This document shows, one piece after another, positions 38,711 to 46,569 of a DNA stretch of 64,000 nucleotides. The stretch is taken from the NCBI RefSeq assembly GCF_019343495.1, contig NZ_CP072549.1, positions 1,302,001 to 1,366,000 on the forward strand, in the 5' to 3' direction. Each line of letters opens with the position of its first letter. The stretch's first letter is position 1. Position numbers and translations under genes: made by a program. Under the pieces are notes generated by a model. It saw only the letters and a program-made list of their open reading frames with translations. It did not search any database and was not told where the DNA came from. The DNA comes from Acinetobacter lwoffii (lineage in GTDB: Bacteria > Pseudomonadota > Gammaproteobacteria > Pseudomonadales > Moraxellaceae).

Positions 38711-38828
38711 TCCTATTATGGTCATATTCAGTAAGGAATCAGATTTAACTCTCTCCACAGTTAATGAAGTAGTTTGAAAGACATTCCTTTTTCTACGCAA
38801 TGACAACCCCAATCATTGCGTTTTTTTT
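38711..38828 (+). ncRNA. Candidate small RNA between trpS and lysS (possible Aar homologue)
   Basis: A strong intrinsic terminator (CGCAATGA / TCATTGCG, 38796-38820, then eight T) has no open reading frame before it, and the trpS message already ends at its own terminator about 200 bases upstream. A sigma70-like promoter ends at 38704. Inside, AAGGAAT (38733-38739) pairs with ATTCCTT (38783-38789), giving a closed stem with an unpaired CTCTCCACAG. As I recall, the Hfq-dependent sRNA Aar of A. baylyi is encoded next to trpS, so this may be its homologue. Homology was not checked and the 5' end is uncertain; it could lie near 38650. Confidence 0.55.
38796..38828 (+). terminator. Orphan intrinsic terminator, 3' end of the sRNA candidate
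   Basis: Eight-base-pair stem CGCAATGA / TCATTGCG, nine-base loop, T8 tail, + strand only. Confidence 0.88.
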
Positions 38829-38862
38829 GTCTTTAATTTTTGAATCTATTTTATTTCAAGTA

Positions 38863-38887
38863 TAAAAAAACCCGCCAGAGCGGGTTA
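38863..38887 (-). terminator. Terminator of lysS
   Basis: AACCCGC / GCGGGTT, CAGA loop, A7 on the + strand as the minus-strand T-tail; 16 bases past the lysS stop. Confidence 0.88.
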
Positions 38888-38902
38888 TTTTGAATTTAGC
38901 AT

Positions 38903-40432
38903 TTAAGCATTTTTATGACGCATATGCGGGAACAAAATCACATCACGGATACTTGCTGCATTTGCAAAGATCATCACCAGACGATCAATACCAATACCCT
39001 CACCTGCAGTTGGAGGAAGACCGTATTCCAATGCTTCTACAAAGTCTGCATCGTAATGCATAGCTTCATCATCACCAGCATCTTTTTCAGCAACCTGTGC
39101 CTGGAATCGTTCAGCCTGATCGATTGGATCATTTAATTCCGAGAAGCCATTTGCCAACTCACGGCCACCGATGAAGAATTCAAAACGGTCGGTAATGTGT
39201 GGATTGTGATCATTACGGCGTGCCAATGGAGAAGTTTCCGCTGGATATTCAGTAATGAACGTCGGCTGACGCAATTTGGTTTCTACGGTTTCTTCAAATA
39301 CCATGGTTTGCAGTTTGCCCAGACCAAAACCTGGTTTCACTTGCTCTTTCAATTCTTCCTGAAGGAATTTTGCCAGGAACTCACGGTCATTGACATTTTC
39401 AGGAGTAAATTGCGGGTTATTTTCCAGAATCGCATCGAACATTGAAATTTTCTTGAATGGCCCTTTGAAGCTATATACTTCATCGCCATAAGGCACGTCA
39501 GTCGTACCCAAGATATCAATCGCCAGACGCTCCAGCATTTGCTCGGTCAATTCCATCAAGTCTTTGTAATCTGCATAAGCCTGATAGAATTCGATCATGG
39601 TGAATTCAGGGTTGTGACGGGTAGAAACACCTTCGTTACGGAAGTTACGGTTAATTTCAAACACACGTTCAAAACCGCCGACCACCAAACGCTTTAAGTA
39701 AAGCTCTGGCGCAATACGCAAGAACAGCGACATGTCCAGTGCATTATGATGTGTTTCGAAAGGACGTGCCGATGCACCACCTGGAATCACATGCATCATT
39801 GGCGTTTCAACTTCCATATAGCGCTTTTCAGTCAGGAAGGCACGGATACCCGCTACAACTTTGGCACGAATCTCAAAAGTTTTACGCGTTTCTTCGTTAA
39901 CGATCAGGTCAAGATAACGTTTACGATACTTTACTTCAGTATCGTTCAAACCATGGAACTTATCTGGCAGTGGACGCAATGATTTGGTCAATAATTCAAA
40001 ATGCTCGATATGTACATACAGATCGCCTTTACCCGAACGACCGATATAACCTTCGACTGCGATGATATCGCCAAGGTCCAGACCTTTAATGGTAGCCAGT
40101 ACATCTTCAGCGAGTTCTTTACGCGCAACATAAAGCTGGATACGACCTGTCATGTCCTGGATCACAATAAATGAACCACGGTTCAACATCACACGACCGG
40201 CAACTTTGACGTAGACCTTTTCGCCTGCTTCAATTTCTTCTTTAGATTTATCAGCGAACTGGTCTTGTAAATCCTGGGCATAGTGCTCACGCTTAAAGGT
40301 ATTCGGCCATGGGCTCTTACCTGTTTCTTGTGCCTGAGCTTCGATTTGCTTTAACTTGGCATGACGCTGTGCAATTAAATCGTTTTCGGAAATGATTTGT
40401 TCAGAAGTCGATTGAGCGTTAGTTTGCGTCAT
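38903..40432 (-). CDS. lysS: Lysine--tRNA ligase, class II
   Basis: 509 residues. OB-fold anticodon-binding domain (about 60-160; [24 protein letters not shown]), then the class II core with motif 2 [26 protein letters not shown] (about 261-286, in which Arg-Asn-Glu and the downstream Glu contact ATP and lysine) and motif 3 [11 protein letters not shown] near the C-terminus. Ribosome site GAGGCAGAG just before ATG. Single gene, convergent with trpS/sRNA. Confidence 0.98.
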   Translation of the reverse strand: MTQTNAQSTSEQIISENDLIAQRHAKLKQIEAQAQETGKSPWPNTFKREHYAQDLQDQFADKSKEEIEAGEKVYVKVAGRVMLNRGSFIVIQDMTGRIQLYVARKELAEDVLATIKGLDLGDIIAVEGYIGRSGKGDLYVHIEHFELLTKSLRPLPDKFHGLNDTEVKYRKRYLDLIVNEETRKTFEIRAKVVAGIRAFLTEKRYMEVETPMMHVIPGGASARPFETHHNALDMSLFLRIAPELYLKRLVVGGFERVFEINRNFRNEGVSTRHNPEFTMIEFYQAYADYKDLMELTEQMLERLAIDILGTTDVPYGDEVYSFKGPFKKISMFDAILENNPQFTPENVNDREFLAKFLQEELKEQVKPGFGLGKLQTMVFEETVETKLRQPTFITEYPAETSPLARRNDHNPHITDRFEFFIGGRELANGFSELNDPIDQAERFQAQVAEKDAGDDEAMHYDADFVEALEYGLPPTAGEGIGIDRLVMIFANAASIRDVILFPHMRHKNA

Positions 40433-40820
40433 CTCTGCCTCGAATAAGATTAGTTAAAAAATAGAAGTTGCATAGAATAGCAGAAATCCTTCTCAAATCG
40501 TAGCGTAAACACTCTCAGGAACCGGCTTTTCTTTGGAAGAATCCACTATCCCGCTATTTACACCATTCGGTTCAGCCCGTCTGTCACTCTTTTAAATTGC
40601 CTTTCTTCAACCTTTTGCAACACCCTGCTGCTCTCATTTGGGATTAAAGTCTAAAACAGACAGGTCTTATATAAAATCATTGCACTGCAAAACTGCGGCT
40701 TAGACCAATAGCTAACTGCCTTGTATACCTAGACGTTCTACAATGACGCTCAGATTGAAGATGATGTGCCAATCAACAAATAACCAATATGGCATGTCCC
40801 ATAAAAATGAGTAATGAACT
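40433..40820. other. Gene-free region between lysS and the RBBP9-type gene
   Basis: Divergent region; no RNA gene, repeat or convincing promoter recognised on either strand. Confidence 0.4.
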
Positions 40821-41315
40821 ATGTCTAAGATTTTGTTTTTACATGGCTTAGATTCCTCCAGAGAATCCACCAAGTTCCACGCCATTGATGTGGTACATAA
40901 ATACTGTATCGATGTCGATTACCGAAATCTGAGCTATAGTTCGGTCGCCGAGTTTTATCATGAGATGATTGAAACCATCAAACCGGATATTCTGGTCGGC
41001 CACAGTCTTGGCGGTTATTGGGCACTGAAAATGTCACAGGCGTATCAAATTCCCTGTGTAGTGGCCAATCCCATTTTGCAGCCTAACTTCCGCGATGATT
41101 ATCCGCCGATTGGGCATCACGATTTACAGCATGACATTCCACAGTTTGCCTATCTTGAACTGGGCGATGAAATTCTGGATATGCATGCGGTTCAGACACA
41201 ACTTGAAGACTATATGCAAATACAGGCAGTTGATGGCGGTCACCATCGTCTGGAACACCCTGAACAGATTAATACACTGATTCAGGAAATCGAAGATCAT
41301 TTTATCAGGCAATAA
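40821..41315 (+). CDS. RBBP9/YdeN-family alpha/beta hydrolase (YqiA-like esterase)
   Basis: 164 residues, a compact serine hydrolase. ILFLHGLDSS (4-13) forms the oxyanion region, the nucleophile is Ser62 in VGHSLGGYWAL, and the catalytic His is in DGGHHRLEHPEQI near residue 140; an Asp near 120 would complete the triad. Cytosolic, no signal. Substrate unknown; members include E. coli YqiA. Weak ribosome site. Ends against a terminator shared with apt. Confidence 0.85.
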   Translation: MSKILFLHGLDSSRESTKFHAIDVVHKYCIDVDYRNLSYSSVAEFYHEMIETIKPDILVGHSLGGYWALKMSQAYQIPCVVANPILQPNFRDDYPPIGHHDLQHDIPQFAYLELGDEILDMHAVQTQLEDYMQIQAVDGGHHRLEHPEQINTLIQEIEDHFIRQ

Positions 41316-41345
41316 AAAAGCCCCACAATTTTGGGGCTTTTTTTA
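41314..41345. terminator. Bidirectional terminator between hydrolase gene and apt
   Basis: AAAAGCCCCA / TGGGGCTTTT, 6-base loop, A- and T-flanks. Confidence 0.9.
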
Positions 41346-41354
41346 ATTTATGAC

Positions 41355-41897
41355 TTAAGCAACTGCCGTTTCAGGCTGAGATTTATCATCCAACACTGAC
41401 CAGATATCCAAGCCCAATTCAGCATGCAGGTCAGGAAGATCAAGGAAGATACTTGCGCCAAGTACTTCATGTTGACATTTTTGAGCCAGTTCATTCACTG
41501 CTTTTAAGGTTCCGCCGGTTGCCAGAACATCATCCACAATAATTACTTTCTGGGACTGAACGTTCGCAGACATTTCTAAACGATCCAGACCATATTCCAG
41601 GCTATAACCCACACCGACCACTGGAGGTGGCAATTTGCCTGCTTTACGCACCAACAATAAGCCCTTGCCTGTACGTTGTGCCAACAAGCTTGCCAACACA
41701 AAACCACGCGCTTCAACCGCAATAAAGCTTTCTACTTCTGCCAGTTTGTCAGCAGGAATGCTGGCAATCAAAGCGTCAGTCAATGGACCAATATTGCTCA
41801 TGAAAAGTGGAGTCAAATCAAAGAAGCAAATTCCTGGTTTTGGAAAATCTTGGACCGTACGAATGTGAGACCACAAAGAAGTAGACAAATTGCTCAT
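41355..41897 (-). CDS. apt: Adenine phosphoribosyltransferase
   Basis: Salvages adenine with PRPP to AMP. 180 residues. PRPP-binding loop IIVDDVLATGGTLKA (about 119-133), and N-terminal FPKPGICFFDLTPLF (18-32) plus VEARGFVLASLLA typical of Apt. Ribosome site poor. Monocistronic; shares a terminator with the convergent hydrolase gene and has a 486-base upstream gap shared with rubA. Confidence 0.96.
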   Translation of the reverse strand: MSNLSTSLWSHIRTVQDFPKPGICFFDLTPLFMSNIGPLTDALIASIPADKLAEVESFIAVEARGFVLASLLAQRTGKGLLLVRKAGKLPPPVVGVGYSLEYGLDRLEMSANVQSQKVIIVDDVLATGGTLKAVNELAQKCQHEVLGASIFLDLPDLHAELGLDIWSVLDDKSQPETAVA

Positions 41898-42383
41898 GGG
41901 AGATCTTAAAAAAAGAAAAGGAATATGGGAATTTTAAACCTATTTGAGTGAAACGAACAAGCCAAGCTGCCTAATAAAAACCCGACATTTAATTACAAGA
42001 TATTGATTTTATTATATTGATTTATTTTAGAAATATTTAATCCGGACTTTACTGATTTTAAATTACCTAAAAACTCAAGTTTTTACTGCACGACTTTGGT
42101 CTATCCCCCAAGATAAACGCTCATTTTACCATCCTCAGCTTTTTATCCTTTAACCACCTGCGCCAGAAAAGCTGATTGGCGTAATTTTCAGATAAATGAG
42201 GAATGTGTCGTCTATTCTGCTGCTAATTTCGCTGATTAAGCTTTTATTCACTTTACTTTCTGAATAGAACTGCGTAAAAATTTAGCCAAATATGTTCACT
42301 GTTAAAAAGTCATATTCTTTTAGAGTCTTGCCTTTTATGGATTTTAAGCTGACGCCTACAGTTGCTCAGTTTTGGAGAGTTAC
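41898..42383. other. Divergent gene-free region between apt and rubA
   Basis: AT-rich with no gene or repeat recognised. Must hold the apt and rubA promoters; no clear hexamer pair found. Confidence 0.4.
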
Positions 42384-42548
42384 ATGAGAAAGTTTCAATG
42401 CATCGTATGTGGATGGATTTATGACGAGGCAGAAGGTTGGCCTCAAGACGGGATCGTGGCGGGCACCAAATGGGAAGATATCCCGGATGACTGGACCTGT
42501 CCGGATTGCGGCGTGTCTAAAATTGATTTCGAAATGATCGAAGTCTAA
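42384..42548 (+). CDS. rubA: Rubredoxin
   Basis: 54 residues ([20 protein letters not shown]...). The four iron ligands are present as Cys6-x2-Cys9 and Cys39-x2-Cys42, each in the usual CxxCG context (CIVCG, CPDCG), with the conserved aromatics Tyr13, Trp19, Trp30 and Trp37. One-electron carrier from rubredoxin reductase to alkane hydroxylase (AlkM type). TTGGAGAG ribosome site 6 bases before ATG. First gene of rubA-rubB-estB-oxyR. An intrinsic hairpin lies just after its stop. Confidence 0.97.
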   Translation: MRKFQCIVCGWIYDEAEGWPQDGIVAGTKWEDIPDDWTCPDCGVSKIDFEMIEV

Positions 42549-42560
42549 TCACGTCCAGTT

Positions 42561-42588
42561 AAAGGCCATATCCATATGGTCTTTTTTT
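42561..42588 (+). terminator. Intrinsic terminator/attenuator between rubA and rubB
   Basis: AAGGCCATA (62-70) / TATGGTCTT with TCCA loop (one G-U) and seven T, 13 bases after the rubA stop and 51 before the rubB start. It would cut most transcripts after rubA. Confidence 0.75.
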
Positions 42589-42639
42589 ATGCCCTTCTAT
42601 CATTTATACAGCATGGAGCTCTACCATATGGAAACAACT

Positions 42640-43818
42640 ATGCATCCTATCGTCATTATTGGTTCAGGTATGGCGGGTTATGCCGTAGCACGTGAATTTC
42701 GTAAACTTAATCCAGAACATGAATTGCTGATGATCTGTGCGGATGATGCGGTCAATTATGCCAAACCGACGCTCTCCAATGCTTTGGCTGGCAATAAAGC
42801 ACCTGAACAAATTCCACTAGGCGATGCGGCTAAAATGTCGGCACAGCTGAATATGCGCATTGAACAGCATACTTGGGTTAAGGCGATTCATCCGGAAGAT
42901 CATCAACTGGTTTTGGAAAAAGATGGCCAAGAAAGCACGCAACATTATAGCAAACTGGTATTAGCCATCGGTGCCAATCCGGTACGTCTGGCGATTGCCG
43001 GTGATGCCAGCGATGACATTCATGTCGTCAACAATCTAAGTGATTATAAAACTTTCCGTAGCAACCTGGCAGCACGTGAAGACAAACGTGTGGTGATTTT
43101 AGGTGCAGGCCTGATTGGCTGTGAATTTGCCAATGACCTGCAAAATACCGATCATCAGGTTACAGTCATTGATTTGGCACCTCAGCCGCTTGGCCGTTTA
43201 TTGCCAGAACATGTTGCTACTGCCTTCCAGAAGAATCTTGAAGAAACCGGCATTCACTTTGTCTTGGGCACAACAGTCGAAAAAGTCTCTCGTGCGGACA
43301 ATGGTGATTATCTGGTCACGCTGGCCAACGGTCAGTCTTTGGTCGCTGATGTAGTGTTATCTGCGGTGGGCTTACAGCCGAATATTTCTTTGGCGAAACA
43401 GGCAGACGTACATACCAGTCGCGGAGTTTTGACCACCGCACAACTGGAAACCAACCAGGCTGATATCTATGCTGTAGGTGACTGTGCCGAGGTCAATGGA
43501 ACTTTATTGCCTTATGTCATGCCGATCATGCAACAAGCCCGCGCTTTGGCAAAAACCTTAAACGGTGAAGATACCGCTGTACATTATCCGGCTATGCCAG
43601 TGGCAGTCAAAACGCCTGCTGCACCTTTAACGGTATTACCTGCACCAGTTGATGTTGATGTCACCTGGGAAACTGAAGAGTTTGACGATGGCATGCTGGC
43701 TAAAGCGTTCGATGCTAACGGCACCTTACGTGGTTTCGTGCTTTTGGGCGCCACTGCAGCCAAACAGCGTCTGGCCTTGACCAAACAGGTTCCTGACTTG
43801 ATTCCTGCTGCGGTTTAG
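42640..43818 (+). CDS. rubB: Rubredoxin-NAD(+) reductase
   Basis: 392 residues from MHPIVIIGSGMAGYAVAREF. FAD motif IIGSGMAG (6-13), central NAD motif VVILGAGLIGCEFANDL (about 150-166) and the second FAD motif ETNQADIYAVGDCAEV. Transfers electrons from NADH to rubredoxin for terminal alkane hydroxylation. Start placed here because it aligns with the known A. baylyi protein; in-frame codons from 42589 overlap the upstream hairpin. Ribosome site GGAAAC is modest. Next gene estB is 57 bases on. Confidence 0.96.
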   Translation: MHPIVIIGSGMAGYAVAREFRKLNPEHELLMICADDAVNYAKPTLSNALAGNKAPEQIPLGDAAKMSAQLNMRIEQHTWVKAIHPEDHQLVLEKDGQESTQHYSKLVLAIGANPVRLAIAGDASDDIHVVNNLSDYKTFRSNLAAREDKRVVILGAGLIGCEFANDLQNTDHQVTVIDLAPQPLGRLLPEHVATAFQKNLEETGIHFVLGTTVEKVSRADNGDYLVTLANGQSLVADVVLSAVGLQPNISLAKQADVHTSRGVLTTAQLETNQADIYAVGDCAEVNGTLLPYVMPIMQQARALAKTLNGEDTAVHYPAMPVAVKTPAAPLTVLPAPVDVDVTWETEEFDDGMLAKAFDANGTLRGFVLLGATAAKQRLALTKQVPDLIPAAV

Positions 43819-43875
43819 AGGTTTAATAGCAAGGATATTTTTTAAACGAAATATCCTTTAATTAGGACAGCGACT

Positions 43876-44814
43876 ATGTACAGCGCAGCACAGTTTAATC
43901 TTTCCCCTTATACCTCGTTCATGCATGAAACCAAGGTCGATCTTGGCAATGGGATCCAGCTACATGTCGAGGTTGGTGGAAATCCGGAACATCCCACCAT
44001 TTTGCTGATTATGGGGCTGGGTGGGCAAATGCTGTACTGGCCTGACTTTTTCTGCAAATCACTGATTGACAATGGTTATCACATCATCCGTTTTGATAAT
44101 CGTGATATTGGCCTGTCTTCAAAAGTCCATCACAAAGGTCCACGCCTGAATACCCTGAAAATGATGAGCCGTTTTGTACTGGGTCTGGGTAATCAGGGTG
44201 CACCTTATGATCTTTACGATATGGCTGAAGATGTCAGTCTGCTAATTGAAAAAATGCAGCTGGAACAGGTCTATGTGCTGGGTGCTTCGATGGGCGGTAT
44301 GATTGCCCAGATTCTGGCCGCGCGTTATCCGGACAAAGTCAAAAAACTGGGCTTACTGTTTACCAGCAATAACCAGCCGATGTTGCCACCACCCTTTCCC
44401 AAGCAACTCTTTAGTTTGATTGACAAACCGGCTTCAACAGATGAAGATGGCATTGTTGATCATAGTTTGAAACTGTTTAAGATCATCGGCTCACCAGGTT
44501 ATGTCAATCATCTGGAAGCGGTGCAGACCGCCCGTAAATTATATAAGCGAAGTTACTATCCTGCTGGTGTACTTCAACAGTTTTTAGCAATATTATGTAC
44601 AGGCTCATTGCTGCAACTGGACAAGCAAATCAAACAAGAAACCCTGGTGGTCCATGGTTCTCGAGATCGATTGCTGCCTCCTAGCCATGGCAAGGCCGTT
44701 GCGAAAGCAATTTCAGGGGCTAAATTTGAATTAATTGATGGAATGGGGCATGATATCCCACCGCATTTTATTCCATATCTTAGCGAATTATTTGCTGATC
44801 ATTTTAAATCATAA
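43876..44814 (+). CDS. estB: Alpha/beta hydrolase, EstB esterase
   Basis: 312 residues. Oxyanion segment ILLIMGLGGQMLYWPD (42-57), nucleophile Ser138 in VLGASMGGMIAQ, catalytic Asp in VVHGSRDRLLPP and His in DGMGHDIPPH. Position between rubB and oxyR matches the rubA-rubB-estB-oxyR operon published for A. baylyi ADP1. Natural substrate is uncertain; no signal peptide, so cytosolic. AGGACAG lies before ATG. Confidence 0.9.
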   Translation: MYSAAQFNLSPYTSFMHETKVDLGNGIQLHVEVGGNPEHPTILLIMGLGGQMLYWPDFFCKSLIDNGYHIIRFDNRDIGLSSKVHHKGPRLNTLKMMSRFVLGLGNQGAPYDLYDMAEDVSLLIEKMQLEQVYVLGASMGGMIAQILAARYPDKVKKLGLLFTSNNQPMLPPPFPKQLFSLIDKPASTDEDGIVDHSLKLFKIIGSPGYVNHLEAVQTARKLYKRSYYPAGVLQQFLAILCTGSLLQLDKQIKQETLVVHGSRDRLLPPSHGKAVAKAISGAKFELIDGMGHDIPPHFIPYLSELFADHFKS

Positions 44815-44827
44815 ACATTAGGACACT

Positions 44828-45736
44828 ATGGCTGCATTACCATCCCTAAGACAGCTGTCATACCTCGTAACACTGTCAGAGACGCTACACTTTACAGAAG
44901 CTGCTCGCCGCTCCTTTGTCACCCAGTCAACCTTGTCTGGCGGCATCATGGAGCTGGAGCGTTTACTCGGTGGCGTACTTGTTGAACGCGACCGCCAGAA
45001 TGTTCGTTTAACGCCTCTTGGTGAACAAGTGGTTGCACGCGCACGTGTTCTACTGGCCGATGCTCAGGACCTAATGCGTTTAAGTCGTGAGATGAGTGAA
45101 CCCCTAACCGGTGATCTACATCTCGGCGTCATTCCAACAATTGCACCTTTCCTATTGTCCCAGCTGCTGGATGAAGTACATAAGCAATTACCAAAAATCC
45201 AGTTGCATCTGCATGAAGCGCAAAGTGAAAAGATTGTAGAAAAGCTGGAACATGGCAACCTGGATATGGTGGCTTTGGCATTGCCTTTCGATACCCGCGG
45301 TCTGAAAGTTGCTGAAATTGCCAAAGAAAATCTGTATCTGGTTTACCAAAAATCTGATCAGCATGCTGCACAAGCAAACTCTTTAGAAGATCTGGATCTG
45401 TCTCGCCTGATGTTACTTGAAGAAGGTCATTGCCTGCGTGATCATGCCTTGAGTGCCTGCCCGATTGGTGAGCGTAAAAATGATCACCGTTTAAAAGCCA
45501 GCTCACTGCCGACTTTAATCGAAATGGTGTCTGCAAATCTGGGCTTTACCCTGCTGCCTGAAATTGCGATCCATACCAATATGATTAAAGGCAATCCTGA
45601 GATTCAGGTAAAAGCGATCGATTCAGCCCCAAGTCGTACCCTGGCATTGGTAACCCGTAAAAGCACACCGCTGCAAAGCGAGTTTGATGTGCTATTACAG
45701 ATTTTCCAGAAAATCACTCAGCACGATGCTGCCTGA
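44828..45736 (+). CDS. oxyR: LysR-type hydrogen peroxide sensor OxyR
   Basis: 302 residues. N-terminal winged HTH (ALPSLRQLSYLVTLSETLHFTEAARRSFVTQSTLSGGIMELE, 3-45) and a substrate-binding-like domain with the redox pair Cys202 and Cys211 (GHCLRDHALSAC), the nine-residue spacing of E. coli Cys199/Cys208. Disulfide formation by peroxide switches on catalase and alkylhydroperoxidase genes; the targets are outside this window. AGGACACT ribosome site, 13 bases after estB. Unusually for LysR genes it ends an operon instead of diverging from a target. Confidence 0.95.
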   Translation: MAALPSLRQLSYLVTLSETLHFTEAARRSFVTQSTLSGGIMELERLLGGVLVERDRQNVRLTPLGEQVVARARVLLADAQDLMRLSREMSEPLTGDLHLGVIPTIAPFLLSQLLDEVHKQLPKIQLHLHEAQSEKIVEKLEHGNLDMVALALPFDTRGLKVAEIAKENLYLVYQKSDQHAAQANSLEDLDLSRLMLLEEGHCLRDHALSACPIGERKNDHRLKASSLPTLIEMVSANLGFTLLPEIAIHTNMIKGNPEIQVKAIDSAPSRTLALVTRKSTPLQSEFDVLLQIFQKITQHDAA

Positions 45737-45748
45737 TCTATAGATAAT

Positions 45749-45776
45749 AAAAAGGAGCACATGTTGCTCCTTTTTT
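45749..45776 (+). terminator. Terminator of the rub-est-oxyR operon
   Basis: AAAGGAGCA / TGCTCCTTT, 5-base loop, T6. Confidence 0.88.
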
Positions 45777-45861
45777 ATATCTTGAATTGAATGCATCCAG
45801 TCCGCCTAGAAACTTAGAATCTCTACATTTCAGCTAAATCACTATTCTTTGGGATAGGCAT

Positions 45862-46530
45862 TTGCATCTGCCTGATTCACAGTATAGCTCTCTATCGCAT
45901 CTACAGGATCGCGTTTTATTGGCTAGCCTTTTGCCTGCACCGGTTTTAGTGATTCGTTCACCGACTGGACTCGACCTGTCAAAAATCCAGACCGTGCTAC
46001 AGCAACTCGGCTATCAGCCAGATATGCTGCTGTATGCGGACAATATGCTGTCCGCACAATCCATGATTACTGAACATCTGCCTAATCTGATTCTTTATCA
46101 TGCAGCAACAACTTCAGAGATCAGTGTGATCCGTCCGCTGAAACAGCAAAGCCTAGATACGCCCGTTATTGCCATACTCAATACTCATTCCACAGCACTG
46201 ATCTATTCAGCCTTGCTGTCCGGCGCAGATAGCTATATGCAGCATCATGATTCATTACCCCAGTTCGCTGATAGTCTAAAAACTGTCTTGCGCGGTGGAG
46301 CCTACATTCATACTGAATTGGCAGACTATCTCCTGCACCAGCCCAGCGTTAAAGCCTGTCTCAACTTCGCTGAATTACAGTTATTACAAGTAATGAGTCA
46401 GCATAAATCGCAAACCGAACGACAAAACCAGCTTCAGATGAAAGATTATCAGATGTATAGTCAGGTCAAACACATCTATCGAAAACTGATCAGACTCAGC
46501 TTAAACAGTTCAATTGTATGTTCGAAATAA
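45862..46530 (+). CDS. Degenerate NarL/LuxR-type response regulator
   Basis: 222 residues, probably from TTG (45862) preceded by GGGATAGG; no ATG occurs before residue 54. Residues 25-150 have receiver-domain outline (LVIRS..., PDMLLYADNM, SALLSGADSYMQH, ...FADSLKTVLRGGAYI), but the phospho-acceptor region is NLILYH rather than a hydrophobic-D, and the Asp pair after beta-1 is absent, so phosphorylation is unlikely. The C-terminus (164-215, LNFAELQLLQVMSQHKS...HIYRKL) follows a GerE/LuxR HTH outline. No kinase gene is near. Could act as a phosphorylation-independent regulator. Confidence 0.65.
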   Translation: MHLPDSQYSSLSHLQDRVLLASLLPAPVLVIRSPTGLDLSKIQTVLQQLGYQPDMLLYADNMLSAQSMITEHLPNLILYHAATTSEISVIRPLKQQSLDTPVIAILNTHSTALIYSALLSGADSYMQHHDSLPQFADSLKTVLRGGAYIHTELADYLLHQPSVKACLNFAELQLLQVMSQHKSQTERQNQLQMKDYQMYSQVKHIYRKLIRLSLNSSIVCSK

Positions 46531-46531
46531 A

Positions 46532-46557
46532 AAAGAGGCTGAATATTCAGCCTCTTT
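46532..46557. terminator. Bidirectional terminator, perfect 26-base palindrome
   Basis: AAAGAGGCTGAAT and its exact inverse; lies one base after the regulator stop and 13 bases from the ppk stop. T-tail is short on both sides. Confidence 0.8.
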
Positions 46558-46569
46558 ACATACTTAAAC

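Noticed and set aside
43584..43784. Antisense open frames over rubB, sucA, odhB and other long genes
   Set aside because: They follow the codon periodicity of the sense gene, lack ribosome sites and encode no recognisable domain.
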